DNA of 64,000 nt, from contig CM038722.1 of the NCBI GenBank assembly GCA_021613375.1, positions 26,460,941-26,524,940 on the forward strand, read 5' to 3'. The stretch's first letter is position 1. Each line of letters opens with the position of its first letter. Position numbers and translations under genes: made by a program. The notes under the pieces were generated by a model. It made no database searches, was not told the DNA's origin, and was given only the letters and a program-made list of their open reading frames with translations. Shown here one piece after another: positions 47,301 to 59,502 of this stretch. This DNA comes from Megaleporinus macrocephalus. Its lineage: Eukaryota; Chordata; Actinopteri; Characiformes; Anostomidae.

Positions 47301-48188
47301 TGGCAGAGATGGGCACTTGAGTGAGCGACTCGAGTGGAAGTCGTCTAGAAAAGGACTCCAGACTTGACTTGAAACTCATCCCTAAAGACTCTCGACTCGG
47401 ACTCGTCCAAAATAACTCGTGAACAATAAGAGTCCATTATCCAGGCACTGAGCACAGCAGTTATAAAAAAAATGCTTTCCTTGTGTGTGTGTGTATGTTG
47501 GTTCATATGGTATGTTCGGTGATTTGGGACACAGCCCCCTTCCACGAGTGGGAAATCTGAAAGAAGCATCAAGCGTAAACAAACAAGGGTGGCATGGCTT
47601 TAGCTAGAGTACTGTACGCAGTAACATTTGGCTAGAGGGAGTTTAAAGTCCTTGGACATAACCAAAGGGTGTCAACGTGTAAAGAATGTGGGAAACTAAT
47701 TAAAGACACTGGAACCACGTCACACTTCATAAGGCATCTGAAAACACACCCGGACAGGCTTGTTCACTTTACACTAGCCACTTATCCCTCAATACAGCCA
47801 ATATATAAAATACAGTTATTTTCCATCCTTCTTTCCCATCATGCATCCTCATCTAGCCAGACTCATTGAACAGATACTCTTAAATCTGAGCTTCTTAAAA
47901 TGTAATAGCAGTGCTATGTAAACATTTAGCTCACACCTACTGAGCCTACTGACTCCCCTACTTAAGTCTAAGTTCTAAAGCAAGTTATATTGTTGTTCAC
48001 TTTCAGCAGTTGTTGTTCACTTTTTAAAAAAATGATATCACTTCTAGTTTGGTCTATAATCTAAAAATGTTTAAAAGAGCAAAAAGAAATTGTTATTTAC
48101 TGTAAGTAAAAAAAAAATGCATAGAATTTAAACAAAGAAAAGGAAGCACTGGAGTAAAAAATACAGTTGTGTTTTGCACACAAAGTTG

Positions 48189-48283
<95 letters not shown>

Positions 48284-48369
48284 ATTTTAATCATACAGTT
48301 AAATATGTTCTATTGACTTGAGACTTCACTTAGGCTACAGCCGAAAGACTCGTGACTTGACGTTTTCAC

Positions 48370-48700
48370 CCGTCCTCGTCCGCCTGTTTATGTCCTGTCA
48401 AGTCCACGTGCTTGTGTTCACGTCTCTTTCATGTGGTTCTGTTTGGTCATGTGCTCCTAGTGTCTCCGCCCCCCACCTGGCCCGTATCTGTAACCCCTCC
48501 TGTTTCCAGGTGTCTCGTATTCCCTGTCTTGTTATATACCCCATGTTCACTACGTTATGTCGTCGGTCATTGTAATGTATTGTTGTTGTAGTGTACTGTG
48601 TTGCAGTGTGCCTGCCCGTTTATTGGTTAATAAAAACTCTTGTTGTCAACTAAAAGTTTGTGTGTGTGTCCGCTCCTGTTGAACCTAACAGTTTCACTGG
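48370..48700 (+). mobile_element. Possible LTR or retroposon insert
   Basis: A pyrimidine-rich, CpG-containing block with a TATA-like ttatatacccc (about 48531), then aataaaaact (48630) and an end at cctaaca. This spacing is typical of an LTR. No matching second LTR or duplication was found. Confidence 0.35.
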
Positions 48701-48714
48701 TCCGGATCAGTTAA

Positions 48715-49365
48715 TGAATTTGGTTACTTGGAGCGTTTCCTCCTCGGTTAAATTGGTTTTCACACAGGCAAAAACCCAAACTCACCAAAATGCGCCCCAA
48801 CAAACCACGTAAGCACGTTGTCTCCTCTGATTGGTCAGAGCTATCTGGCGTGCGAGCAAGAAAGTAAACACAGGGAGAAGATCCAGTTTTCCCAAACTAC
48901 TGCAGAGACAGCGTTTGTTCATAGCTGTAATAGTAAACTGATAATATACCTGCACTACAGTCCACCTGCAGACCACCCAGCTCACTCAAACATCAAGTAG
49001 ACAATGTCTCTCACTGCTAGTCCAAGAGAGACCTCGCTTCATTGTCCTCGCCCTGTTAGCTGCTCCAGTTCTCCAGTTCTCTGTTTACGCCATCTGCAAA
49101 GCACACCTGGTTGCAGAAGATGTTTAGATCAAACTTGTGGAGTACACCTAATATTTGGGTCGGATCGAGGTCAGATCATGTTCTCACTACAAACGAACCG
49201 CTCCGGAGTTCGCTTGGAACCGGATCAAGACCACCTCCTCTCGAGGGTCTCGTGTGGTTGTTTTGGTCCGTACCCGAATGAGATTACTGTTTTCACACCT
49301 GCCAAAACGAACCGCACCAAGAGTGCAAATGAACTGGATTAACTAGTGCTGGTGTGAAAACGCCC
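48715..49365. mobile_element. MITE with gttttcacacc-type ends
   Basis: ggttttcacacaggcaaaaa at the left and gttttcacacctgccaaaac, then ctggtgtgaaaacgccc at the right, give inverted and repeated terminal motifs. The interior lacks coding potential. The family was not identified. Confidence 0.45.
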
Positions 49366-49701
49366 TCTGACTCTACCCTAAAGCCTCGTGTCTTGACTTG
49401 GACTTGTATTTTGTGTAGAGCCACCATGTTTCTACAGCAGCCCAGAATGGACAAACCACACATGTTAAAGAAGACTGTAAAGAATGCCTTTCGCTTTTCA
49501 TGTTTTGTGGGTGGCACTATAGCACCGGCAGGAAGATGTAGAAAGAAGAAGAATGCTTGTCAAAATGTCCTACCGTAGCACATTTATCAGTAGCTCCATA
49601 CATAAAACTCCTGGTAGGATGTTTTGATAGATTACATCTCCTTATTTAAAAAAACTACCAGCATTAATACTATGAATAAAACTCATTCACCAGATTCTCA
49701 T

Positions 49702-50390
49702 TGTAACGAATCAGACCCCTCAGACGCGAATCCAAGACCCATATGCAGGCTTGTTTATTGATTCACAAACAGAGTCAAAGTCAAATGTAACACAGAACCA
49801 GGCGGACAGGCATGAAACCCGGGAAATCAGGCACACTGGAGGCCGGAGCAGCCAGCGGGACGAGTGTGGGAGCAGGTCTTTCAGTATGGATGAATATAGC
49901 TCTAGATGGAGAAGCCGGCTAACCCAGGTCTCTCCAGGCGTTGATTTCCCGTCTGAGCAGTGAGCAAAGCGGTCCCCCCTTCGCGCAGTGTAAACCAGTA
50001 ATGTAGTCCTGTCTCCCTCGGCTGAGGCACTTGGAAATCCAGGAAAAAAAAAAAATCCTGTTTCCAGTTTATGGAGTGCCATGAGGATCCTGCACCAGTT
50101 CAGAGCGTTGGGCAGATATTAGCTGGGAGACGACTGATCTTGGGGTAGTTAGACAGGCAGTGGAGCCTCCGTGGCGAGGGGAGTCTTGGCAGAGCTTGAC
50201 TGAGGAAAAACAAAGGAAGTTTACTTGACTGGAGGAGGCCCAGCGGGAACTGTCTTCAAACAGTGGGGGCACAAGAGGCCTGGTGAGTACATAGGAGAGT
50301 ACGTTTAATACCACACAAAGTCTGAAATGTGAGGAGAGGTTATAAGACCTGGCTGTGATGAGCTACTGGTGGAATGCGGAATGTTCTAGG
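49702..50390. repeat. Interspersed repeat of uncertain class
   Basis: It opens tgtaacgaatcagacccctc, then atgcaggcttgtttattgat and tcacaaacagagtcaaag, a pattern I associate with a fish repeat that may be LTR-derived. An inverted tcgttaca lies at 50677..50684, but the MITE below crosses that boundary, so the element limits are unclear. Confidence 0.4.
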
Positions 50391-50396
50391 CTACCT

Positions 50397-50977
50397 AGGG
50401 TGAGTCTCAAAACCTAGTGAGTGTCTAAGTAGGCTGTCTAGATAGGCAGCTGTTTCAGTAGCAGCGTTCTCTCCTCATCTCTCCTCATAAAACAGATTAC
50501 TGAGACGCTCTAGTTAGAGAGAGACTGAGTCACGGCTTGTTCCCGCCCACTGCAGCACACCACCGGTGGTTTAGCTGGTTGCTAAGTTACCAGCCGGCAT
50601 CCAAAACAATAGCCCAGGCTTAAAAATCTGCTAGCATAAATGCTAATGAGTATAAAACTGCTAAATGGTGAAGGACTCGTTACAGAGTTGATAATAAAAT
50701 ACTGTTTTGTGTGAAACACATTAAAACTCCAGAGAGAATCAAAATAACTCACATTTTAAAACCACTTCACTGCTCGTAGATTAGCCTGTGTTGCATCATG
50801 GGATTGTCTTAGCGGCTGAAGATTCAATGCTTCCTTAAAATCAGGTCTAAATAAGGTTTCTCAGTAGACAGCATGTTTAAGGTATATAAGAATTGGGACA
50901 GTCTACATGTTGGGGGCACATACTATGACGCAAAGTGCTGCCTATGTAGGAGCTCACTAGGTTTTGAGACACACCCT
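50397..50977. mobile_element. MITE with 24-bp inverted termini
   Basis: Left end agggtgagtctcaaaaccta (gtga), right end tcactaggttttgagacaca (ccct): reverse complements with one mismatch over 24 bases. The interior has doubled tgcctatgtag/ctaagtagg motifs and no ORF of note. Confidence 0.75.
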
Positions 50978-51158
50978 CAGTGTTCCGGAGACTGAGACCT
51001 TTGCTCAAGTGCCACAATGTAAGCACAGCACCATTTAAGGTGGAAATTGAATGTTCTTGTTGGTAAATGCCACCAGCGTTAAAAGAATAACTACATACAT
51101 TACAAGATTATAATTATAAGATAACTGCAAGTCAGAGGAGGAGGTAGTGATTATAAGT

Positions 51159-51431
51159 GGGGGCAGTCGTGGCCTGAAGGTTAGGGATCCGGCCTTGTGA
51201 CCGGAAGGTCACCGGTTCGATCCCCGGGACCGGCAAGTCATGACTGTAGTGCCCTTGAGCAAGGCACCTAACCCCAACTGCTCCCCGGGCGCCGTGGATA
51301 AGGGCTGCCCACCGCTCCGGGCACGTGTGCTCACCGCCCCCTAGTGTGTATGTTCACTAGTGTGTGTATATGTGGGTGTTTCACTGCACGGATGGGTTAA
51401 ATGCGGAGGTCAAATTCCGCTGTGTGTAAAC
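51159..51431 (+). mobile_element. tRNA-derived SINE
   Basis: It starts ggggcagtcgtggcctgaag with an A-box-like tggcctgaagg, and carries the B box ggttcgatccc at 51214..51224, in the spacing of a tRNA promoter. The body then reads gcccttgagcaaggcaccta, then ccccaactgctccccgggcg and gttaaatgcggaggtcaaat. It is not a functional tRNA: no cloverleaf 3' half follows. An antisense relative lies at 55781..56045. Confidence 0.85.
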
Positions 51432-51816
51432 ACATGTGGCTAATCGTAGTTCTACGTTCTAATCGTAGTCCTACGTTCTACACGAAGTAGATTCTGAACT
51501 GACTAACCGAGTCACTACAAGTTGCTGATGATACGATGGGTAGAATTAGTTGGAGAGCTATTAGCTGTTGTGAGAACATTTGAAAATCTGCACAACGAGG
51601 TCCAACTGTAGATGCTGAGGATTTGTAAACATTGCTTTGAAGAAGTGTTAATTGGTGAGTATTTCAGAGGATGTGGGCAGAAAGAGAGAGAGAGCGAGAG
51701 AGCTAGAAAGAGAGAGAGAGAGCTAGAGAGAAAGAGAGAGAGTTTGCATTTCTGATGTTACTTAATGATTTTATTTATATTCACTGTGGAAATGATTTTA
51801 ATAGAGCCAATTACAA

Positions 51817-51847
<31 letters not shown>

Positions 51848-52480
51848 TGCCAGATGAACACACAGAGACTTGATAATGGGTTCAACAAACCTCATTGGCG
51901 GGACAGAGAGATAAATCTGAGATTGTATTCTCCCGGGTCAGGAATTCTTTGCATGCTATTATACGTGTATTGACAGTCATGTCTGTAAAGCAGTGTGATA
52001 AGGAACATGTTCAGCAAAGAGCAAGTCAGAGAACCGTTAACCGGTTTGGTGTCTGATAATGAACAATTACCATATACATGAATATGCATGCACATGCTTG
52101 TGCCTGCGAGTGCCCAGTCAGAAGCATTACCAAGCCATTTCCATAAACCAATAAAACTGGACAGTGCGATGTCACAGCCAATCATGGCTGGAGTACTTGT
52201 GTTTCCATGGAGACACCCGCGGTGAATGAGTCAGAGTTTGATCTTGCACTGTAACTGATAGAACGCTTTCATAATCACTGTCTGCTGAGATCAATTAGCG
52301 ATTTCTGAGAAAAGATTCGTTTTCTGGCTTCAAACTGTTTCTTTCCTGCAAGTTGCTCCCCAGGCTTTTGCGAATGAAGGTACAGTTGAGAGGAATCGCA
52401 CTGATTCTTCTCAATTTCTACTCAGTTCAGTTGCTGGGACGTTTTCAGAGGGGTTCCATAAGAGAAACTGACCAGCGCTT
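51432..52480. other. Spacer with GA/CA tracts and unique part
   Basis: 51680..51750 is GA-rich and 51823..51847 is (CA)n. 51880..52330 looks unique and contains octamer-like atgaatatgcatgcac and ccaat motifs; a conserved regulatory element is possible but unproven. Confidence 0.35.
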
Positions 52481-52489
52481 AATTCTTTA

Positions 52490-53300
52490 CAGCAGGGGGG
52501 TTTAATTAGAGTCAGTAATGTCCAGTTAGAGGAGATTTCCTCAAGCCAAGGTCCAGAACATCATCATTTCTAACTTGTGTTATGATTCAGTGGTGTATAC
52601 TGTATACTGAAGTAGTCTAGTATCAGTATCTTATACCATCAGCTACTGAAACACCAATACATCACACATACCATGCAGTATATTTCAGTATATTTACTGT
52701 TTAAATACTGAACTGAATGAATTATTTATAAATCTCCAAATAAATTTTTTGTTCTCACTTCAAGTAAAAACAGAGCCACATTAAAAAAACAGAATGCTTT
52801 TGAAAGAAGTGTATTTTAAAGTGTTTATTTATAGAGAAAGTAAATAAAACGTGTGTCTACTTGTTAACTCACAGATTAACATGTTGGTTGTACAGAGCGG
52901 TATTCTCCAAAACTAGACGAGCAGGTCCATTCCAGAACCGTTCCTGATAAACAGTCAGTTTCACTGTGACTTTTCTGTTTTTAGAGCTCGTTATTCTTTC
53001 TGACTCGCTTTAGTCTCTAACTGCTGCTCCTCGCTTCGTACCTCGCCTGTGTGCGCAACACACGCCCCAATGTGTACAGATCTGATTGGCTTAGGGGCCT
53101 TCAGTGATCTTACAGCGCACGTGAAAGGTCTCTGAGTTTACTGCACCGTAAAGCCCGTATACTGTAAAGACAAGAAAAGCTCCACCTCTTAAAATAAACA
53201 AAGTCTAAATTAAATCATTTTCAATAGTTTATCGGTTTGGGTCCACATTGGACAATGTTTGGGTCCGGACCAAGGTCCGCCTATTAGTGAGCCCTGGTTT
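52490..53300. mobile_element. Possible hAT-like MITE
   Basis: The left part has cagcaggggggtttaattag; the right part has ggaccaaggtccgcctatta, then gtgagccctggttt. These recall hAT ends with CAGGG termini, though target duplications were not verified. Confidence 0.35.
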
Positions 53301-53514
53301 ACAGTAATAGGACTTTACAGTAATAGGAGTCGCAATGTCTACAATAATATCCAAACCCACCAGAGAACCTGCACATTTTCACATAAGTAAAGTTGGTGAT
53401 GATGAAAGTAGTGATAAATCTGAAAAATATATTTTTTTGGAGGAATTTTTTACTTTACAACACCTTTCATACTCAACCATCAATAGACTTTAAAAAGCAT
53501 ATTGTCGTTGTCCT

Positions 53515-53770
53515 ATGGAAAACAAGTATTGCAACTTTACAGGACAGGCGGAAACAGTCTTTACTTTCAATGTAAGTCAATGGAACCAGAATAATTTCCA
53601 AGCTATTTTGGAATGTTTCTATTGGTCCATTCATCATGATATGTTCACACAATGTAAACGACAGCTGTCGTGTTTAAGTGATATCAAAAGTAAAAATCGA
53701 CAAAAATGGAAATGCATGTTTTTCATTAGACATCATCGATATTATATCTGTACATCTGGCTCTTATCATT
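53515..53770. repeat. Dispersed repeat member (copy 3)
   Basis: It shares tcaatgtaagtcaatggaac, the tctattggtccattcatcat region and aaaatcgacaaaaatggaaa with 13795..14095 (inverted), 36540..36710 and 62380..62515. It holds a 95-codon ORF whose frame is similar to the one in the 13.8-kb copy. Confidence 0.65.
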
Positions 53771-53937
53771 ACCAGAATTATTCTGACTCAGTAAATGAAT
53801 AAGAAATTCAACATTTCACATCCAACCATTACAAAAGACTTAGCACGTAGTTATGTAGAACCTTTTTACATGAAAAAATTGGTGGAGTTTGCCTTCATCA
53901 GTCACGCCAGTGGAAAATATGGAATATAACACTAATT

Positions 53938-54810
53938 AAACAATAACAGAGTGGTCAGTGCCGACAGCATTTACATCAGAAGAGTTCAAAGTAGTCAGTT
54001 GACATACATTCATCTTCAAAAATTACTCTTTAATTCTTTCATTCATTTATTCATCGTCCAACCCGCTTATCCTCCCGGGTCATGGGTAGTGCTGAAGCCT
54101 AACCCAGCATTTATCGAGCTAAATCAGAAAACACCCTGGACTGGCCACCAGCCCATCACAGGCATATATACAGACATTTACACTCACATGTAGGAACAAT
54201 GTATCTCCAGTTCGTCTGAATGCACTCACCTGACTGCACGACTGCATGTCATTAGACTGTGAGAGGAAACCGGAACACCCTGAGGATCCCCCTCTGACAG
54301 AGAGAGAACATGCAGACTCCATACGGAAAGGACCCTGGTTTCCTGACTGAGGAATTAAACCCAGGTCGTCCACTAGAGACCCTCATGTATTTATTTAATA
54401 TTTAATTTTCATTTTTCAGTAAAACACAACATAATACATTTAATAGGAAACAGTATATCTAGATCTGGCTTGTGTCTGTTTCTTTACCTCCGTTAAAGCT
54501 TTTTCTCTGTAAGAGTTTTTTTTTTGACGTGTGAACAGAAACTGTAGATACTTTCAGATCATTTTCTCCTTTGTCTGTATATGTGCCTGTGATGGGCTGG
54601 TGGCCAGTCCAGGGTGTTTCCTGATTTAGCCCAATAAATGCTGGGATAGGCTTCAGCACCACCCATGACCCGGGAGGATAAGCGGTTTGGATGATAAATA
54701 AATGAATGAAAGAATTAATGTGTATATTTTGAAGATTATTGTATGTCAACTGACTACTTTAAACTCTTCTAATGTAAATACTGTCGGCACTGACCACTCT
54801 GTTATTGTTT
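53938..54810. repeat. Long inverted repeat, two 239-bp arms
   Basis: 53938..54176 and 54572..54810 are reverse complements with scattered differences and the same length, around a 395-bp centre. Shared blocks include acaataacagagtggtcagt, atcctcccgggtcatgggta and ggccaccagcccatcacagg. The inner region (54177..54370) has the actgtgagaggaaaccggaa and agagaacatgcagactccat wording of a common fish LINE 3' tail. A transcript could fold into a long hairpin. Confidence 0.88.
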
Positions 54811-55780
54811 ATCTGGTGGGGACAGTTCTGGAGGCCTAACAGATCTTTGGTGTGTAAAATTATATTATTTTTTTTTGTACCTGGTTTGGAATTTCTCATT
54901 TTTTCTTTCATCTTTTTTGTTGTTTCCTTCCTTATGCACATTGATTATAACCTCTATAATCACCAGATAAATAAAAAGTGAAAGATTTTTATGTATTGAG
55001 TATTTTAATTGGAAAAGAAATAAATGAAAGCAGGTCTTTGACCGTATACAGTACAGTATTGATTTAAATTGAAAATGCTAACTCCTTTAAAATGTGCACA
55101 CATATACTCTTTGACACTTGCTCTCTCTCTTCCTCTCTCTCTCTCTTTCTGTCTCACACACACTGATATGCACACATGCATGAGGTGTGGGGTGAAGTGC
55201 AGTATGTTGGCGTTTCAGTTCACTCATTGTTTATGTAGTTACACACACCAGCAGCTCCTTCACTGGTGTCAGCCAATCAGATATGAAGAGAGATGGACTG
55301 CAGCAGTGTGGGCGTGGTTTAAGCGATCTAGGGGGAATAGAGTATTTACAAGCTGAGGGAGTGTGTGAATGTGTGTTTGTTTATGTACATTTTCAAGCCA
55401 TAATTGTCTTTGTAGGAAACCCAGAGAAGAACAGGGCTAATCTACGGTACCAACACAGCCTGATCCTAACATTTCCCAGAAGCTCCATGTTTATTTATTA
55501 TAAAATCCAAAAATGCTACAATACTTCTTTTTGGTGGCTGAGCTTAACGTGGATTCAGGTTTAGAATTAGCATAAAACTGTATTATGTGTTACTCAATGT
55601 ATCATTTTTAACACAATGTAAAGATTCAGTTTTTAAAAATTAAAATTAAAATTAAAAAAATGAAAAAGGCTCAAATGAAAACACTGGTTTTGGTTCTGAC
55701 TGAGACATTTATTTATTGTATAATACATATGGATCATGTTATTATTACATAGAATAGAATTGTTTGGCACTTGTGTTGCA
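54811..55780. other. Unassigned spacer
   Basis: A short CT-rich tract lies at 55120..55150. No gene or repeat is otherwise recognised. Confidence 0.35.
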
Positions 55781-56045
55781 CACTGTGGAGTTTGACCACC
55801 ACATTTAACCCATACATACACACACTAGTGAACACACACACACTAGGGGGCAGTGAGCACACTTGCCCGAAGCGGTGGGCAGCCCTATCAACAGTGCCTG
55901 GGGAGCAGTCGGAGGTTAGGTGTCATACTCAAGGGCTAGTGAACACACACACACTAGGGGGCAGTGAGCACACTTGCCCGAAGCGGTGGGCAGCCCTATC
56001 CACAGTGCCTGGGGAGCAGTCGGAGGTTAGGTGTCATACTCAATA
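55781..56045 (-). mobile_element. Antisense SINE fragment with 111-bp tandem duplication
   Basis: The reverse complement holds gcccttgagtatgacaccta and ctccgactgctccccaggca, matching the body of the SINE at 51159..51431. The block starting ctagtgaacacacacacact at 55825 is repeated at 55936, a period of 111 bases with a single visible change (caaca/ccaca). An (AT)n tract follows at 56056..56098. Confidence 0.8.
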
Positions 56046-56050
56046 CATAC

Positions 56051-56098
<48 letters not shown>

Positions 56099-56102
<4 letters not shown>

Positions 56103-57897
56103 TTATATGATTAGTTTAATAATTGTTAATCTAATCAGATTACTGCATAGAGTCCCACCCACCTCTGTGCTGTGTAAGAGTGAGTGTTGGGTGGGAGTTG
56201 TTATCAGGATGTGACACAGCTGAGACTGCAGTGTAAGGGGTGTGTGTAAAAGTCTTACATAACCCTCCTCCTGCACTAACTACTACACGTCCCTGCTACT
56301 TTTGTCCTGGGCTTTCTATGTATTAGTTCTGGCTGAATAAGCGCTGAATGTATGGGGAGGCTTTATTCTGTTGATTTAGTGCTTTTCTGCAGATGGATGC
56401 TCTCTAAGCAGCAACACAGTAAACTCTCTGCCAGAACTATAGACATTTATTTGCAGTATTAAGTATATATTTTTGGTGCTTGCACATACATTGCAAACCT
56501 AAAGATGATTTGTCCCAGTGGTCCCAAAAAATTGTCATTTGATTAAAAACTACATTTTAAAAGCACTTCACAGACTTTATGTTAATGTTTTAAATCAAAA
56601 TAAATTATGGAACCCAAAACTTTCACAGGACAAAGTAACACAAAGAATCCAGTATAAGCTAGAGAACAGTTATGAAGTTGTCTTACTTACAGTATATATA
56701 ATAATTCATAGTATTTAATACATAAGCCTGCCCTGAGGACAGCTATAATAACATTTGCACAGCAACTTATTTTCTGAGTATCTGATAAAAGTACTCAATC
56801 TATACTCCCTGATTTTTATTAGGTTCACCTTCTTGGTTCACATTTTCAATTTTCAGCTCCACTTCCATACGCTATGTTTTCCCTCCTTCACCTTCTTCTT
56901 CAACGCCCCTACACGACCACTACACTGCAGGTATTTTATGGGTGGTGGATTATCTCACCACTGCAGTGACACTCATGTGGTGGTGGTGTGTTAGTGTGTG
57001 TTGGCTGGTGGAATAGATACAGCGGTGTTGTTGGAGTGAAATTATTGGATTGGCCATAATGCAACAACAGTGCTTACAGAAAGTGAATCAAATATTATTA
57101 TCTTAAAAACATATTATATTCCACTTGAATCAATCTCAGCCACACCCTGTTCCACCAGCAGCCCCCGTAGTCACACCCAGTTCCTCCGGTGGCCACCCCT
57201 GCTATATTTACACATTTCATTACTATTTCTAAGATATTTGGGTAATGTGAAAAACCCTGTATGTTAGTGTTTATATCTTAGTAGAATTTACTGGCAGATT
57301 TTATATAAATGCAAAAGTTTTAATATCTTAGTTGTTTTAAAGATTGTCTAAAAGAAAAATCCTCAACATTGAAATATGCATATTTTATAAAATTTCCATT
57401 TATTTACATAGAAAACATAAAATACAAAATGTATGTGTGTGTGTGTGCATGATCTAACCTTCACAGCTGGGATTCAAGGTCAGTGCAGACAGGAGTCCTG
57501 TGACAATAACACACATACACAACACACTCCAAATTGCTTGTGCGTTTTAAAGGCACAGTACGTTGATAATTCTGTGAAATTCTGTGAATATCTCCTCAGG
57601 GTCCACTAGTCGTCCATTCTCTGTTCACGCTATTGGTACACAGTTCTGGCTCTGTACGCAAGAAATGAACAAAGTGGGATAAGTAGAGCAACACAACACT
57701 ATTTCGTCCAATCAGTCACAGGGGGGTTCATGCTTGTGCACAGGTTAGATATATAAGTAGTGCAAATACGCAGTTATGCAGTCAGCAGTGCAAATATGCA
57801 ATAAAAATCGGCAGCACTGTTTATATGTGTAGACTGTATACATGATATATAATATAATAACAGTGTAGTCATTATATATAGTTAACAGTATAGTATA
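56099..57897. other. Unassigned AT-rich spacer
   Basis: No gene, RNA gene or complete repeat is recognised. Confidence 0.35.
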
Positions 57898-58419
57898 TAC
57901 ACTACTGCTTAAAAGTTTGGGATCACAGTGAAATGTTCTTGTTTTCAATGGAGTATCTTCTTCCTTAACACAACAATGGACTGACGGGTCTCTAAAGAAA
58001 GTTGTTTCTTTCTGGTCATTTTGAGTCGGTCAGCAAGCCATCAGCTGCTGATCTTCAGATACTAAACTAACCTAGAATGTTGTTCCCTTTTATACTCACT
58101 TATTAGTAGAATGTTTTTCAGCTGTACATCACAATTGAGCAAGAGTGTCCTAACAACCAATTAGTCCAATAACATCCTTAACTTGGATTGGTGGCCGTAC
58201 CAGGAGATTTAGACAGAGGACTGAGAATTACTGATAATAGAACTATATACAAAATAAGCCTCTATACAAAAATAGACTTTAATACAAACATTTTTATACT
58301 TTAAAAATCATCTGATACACTTAAATTAATTGTGAAATGGACAATATTGTTTGTGAATTGCATGAAAATTGCATGAAATGAAATTCTAAAGTGATCCTAA
58401 ACTTTTGAGCAGTAGTGTA
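57898..58419 (+). mobile_element. Tc1/mariner-like deletion derivative, copy 2
   Basis: 522 bp, the same element as 1674..2197 with few differences; TA at both ends. It is in the same orientation as copy 1 and faces copy 3 about 1.1 kb downstream. Confidence 0.85.
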
Positions 58420-59502
58420 TAACGCAGTTATACAGTTATACAGTTATACAGGTTAAGGGAAGTGGAGGGGCTACAAGCTAAACTACATGCCTTGAGAAGA
58501 AGAAGAGGAAAAAAACAGCCAAAGAGGAGAAGTTTGAGAAGAAGTTCTTACATCAGGCAAAGGTGAGGAGCCATGTTAACATCAGTGAGGAATTCCACTG
58601 GTAAAGACACCTCTGAAAGTTGATGAGGCTGTCAAGTTAAGACCAGAAATGAAAGCTCTGAAGATTACTGGAGGAGCCTGTTAGCTGTCTGCTGAACTGC
58701 TTGGCCTAATCGAGAGTAAATGGCTACATCTGACGTATCACAACAAAAAATACAAAAAATACTCAGAAACACTGACGTGTCATTGGGATGCAGTTGTTGC
58801 TGATACAGATTAAAGAGGGAGCTATTGTGGTGTAACTGGTGGTGGGTGAAATAACATGGCATTAACTCCAGTGCTCCAGGGCTTTTACACACAACTGATT
58901 TTTTATTATTCTCTACCTCCAGAGCTTCCATGTTCAGCTGCTGGTGATACTGCTTGAACGTAACCTTGAACTCTCAACCATGAGGAGAGCTCTTGAAGAT
59001 CCCATCTGTTTAAAATGTAAAAAATGATGTGCAAATTGAAGCTCCCAGGCCCGTAACTAGGCTTTGAAAGATATCCCAGTGCAGGGCGGGCTGTTCAGTC
59101 TGGTGTGTTTCTGCTCAGGCAGGCTGAGGTGTAAATTGCTGGATCGCTTTTGAAACATCACCTACATAAAATTGCAGTAACACCTTTGAATCCAGCAGAC
59201 TATCACTGCACTGCATCAGATAAGGTGTGAAGAGAGATAGAGAGCGAGAGAAAGCGAGAGAGAGAGTGATATAGAGCGAGAGAGAGAGAGATAGAGAGCG
59301 AGAGAGAGAGATTGAGAGCGAGAGAAAGAGAGAGAGAGAGCGAGAGAGAGAGAGAGAGTATGTGTCTAATGTGACAGTTCAGGGACACATATGCTGCAGA
59401 CACTTCTACTGCAGAAAATGATGTATGAAGAGAGTGTGATTGCTTTGTTGTAGTAGATTCAAATATAATGTTATGGTGCTCTGATAAATGATGATATATA
59501 TA
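58420..59502. repeat. Spacer with GA-rich tract
   Basis: 59229..59358 is an impure (GA)n tract. The ORF on the opposite strand is a Ser/Leu artefact. 58480..59000 is unassigned; the minus-strand ORF 58931..58665 has no domain I recognise. Confidence 0.6.

Larger units (their letters stand above)
47305..49415 (+). mobile_element. hAT-like element with BED finger, containing other inserts
   Basis: The left end (gagatgggcacttgagtgag, then cgactcgagtgg) and the right part (tcttgacttggacttgt at about 49390) carry the same cttgactt motifs as the element at 16860..18908. The ORF 47669..47869 opens with STCKECGKLIKDTGTTSHFI and RHLKTHPD, a BED-type zinc finger (CxxC ... HxxxH), the usual start of a hAT transposase; it then breaks off. 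48191..48273 is (AT)n. 48370..48700 and 48700..49360 look like separate insertions. Confidence 0.6.

Noticed and set aside
49702..50684. Single element with TGTAACGA/TCGTTACA ends
   Set aside because: A better supported MITE (24-bp ends) crosses the right boundary, and no target duplication is visible; the 8-bp match may be chance.
51159..51240. tRNA-like sequence with A and B boxes
   Set aside because: Only the promoter half of a tRNA is present and it continues into a SINE body; there is no complete cloverleaf.
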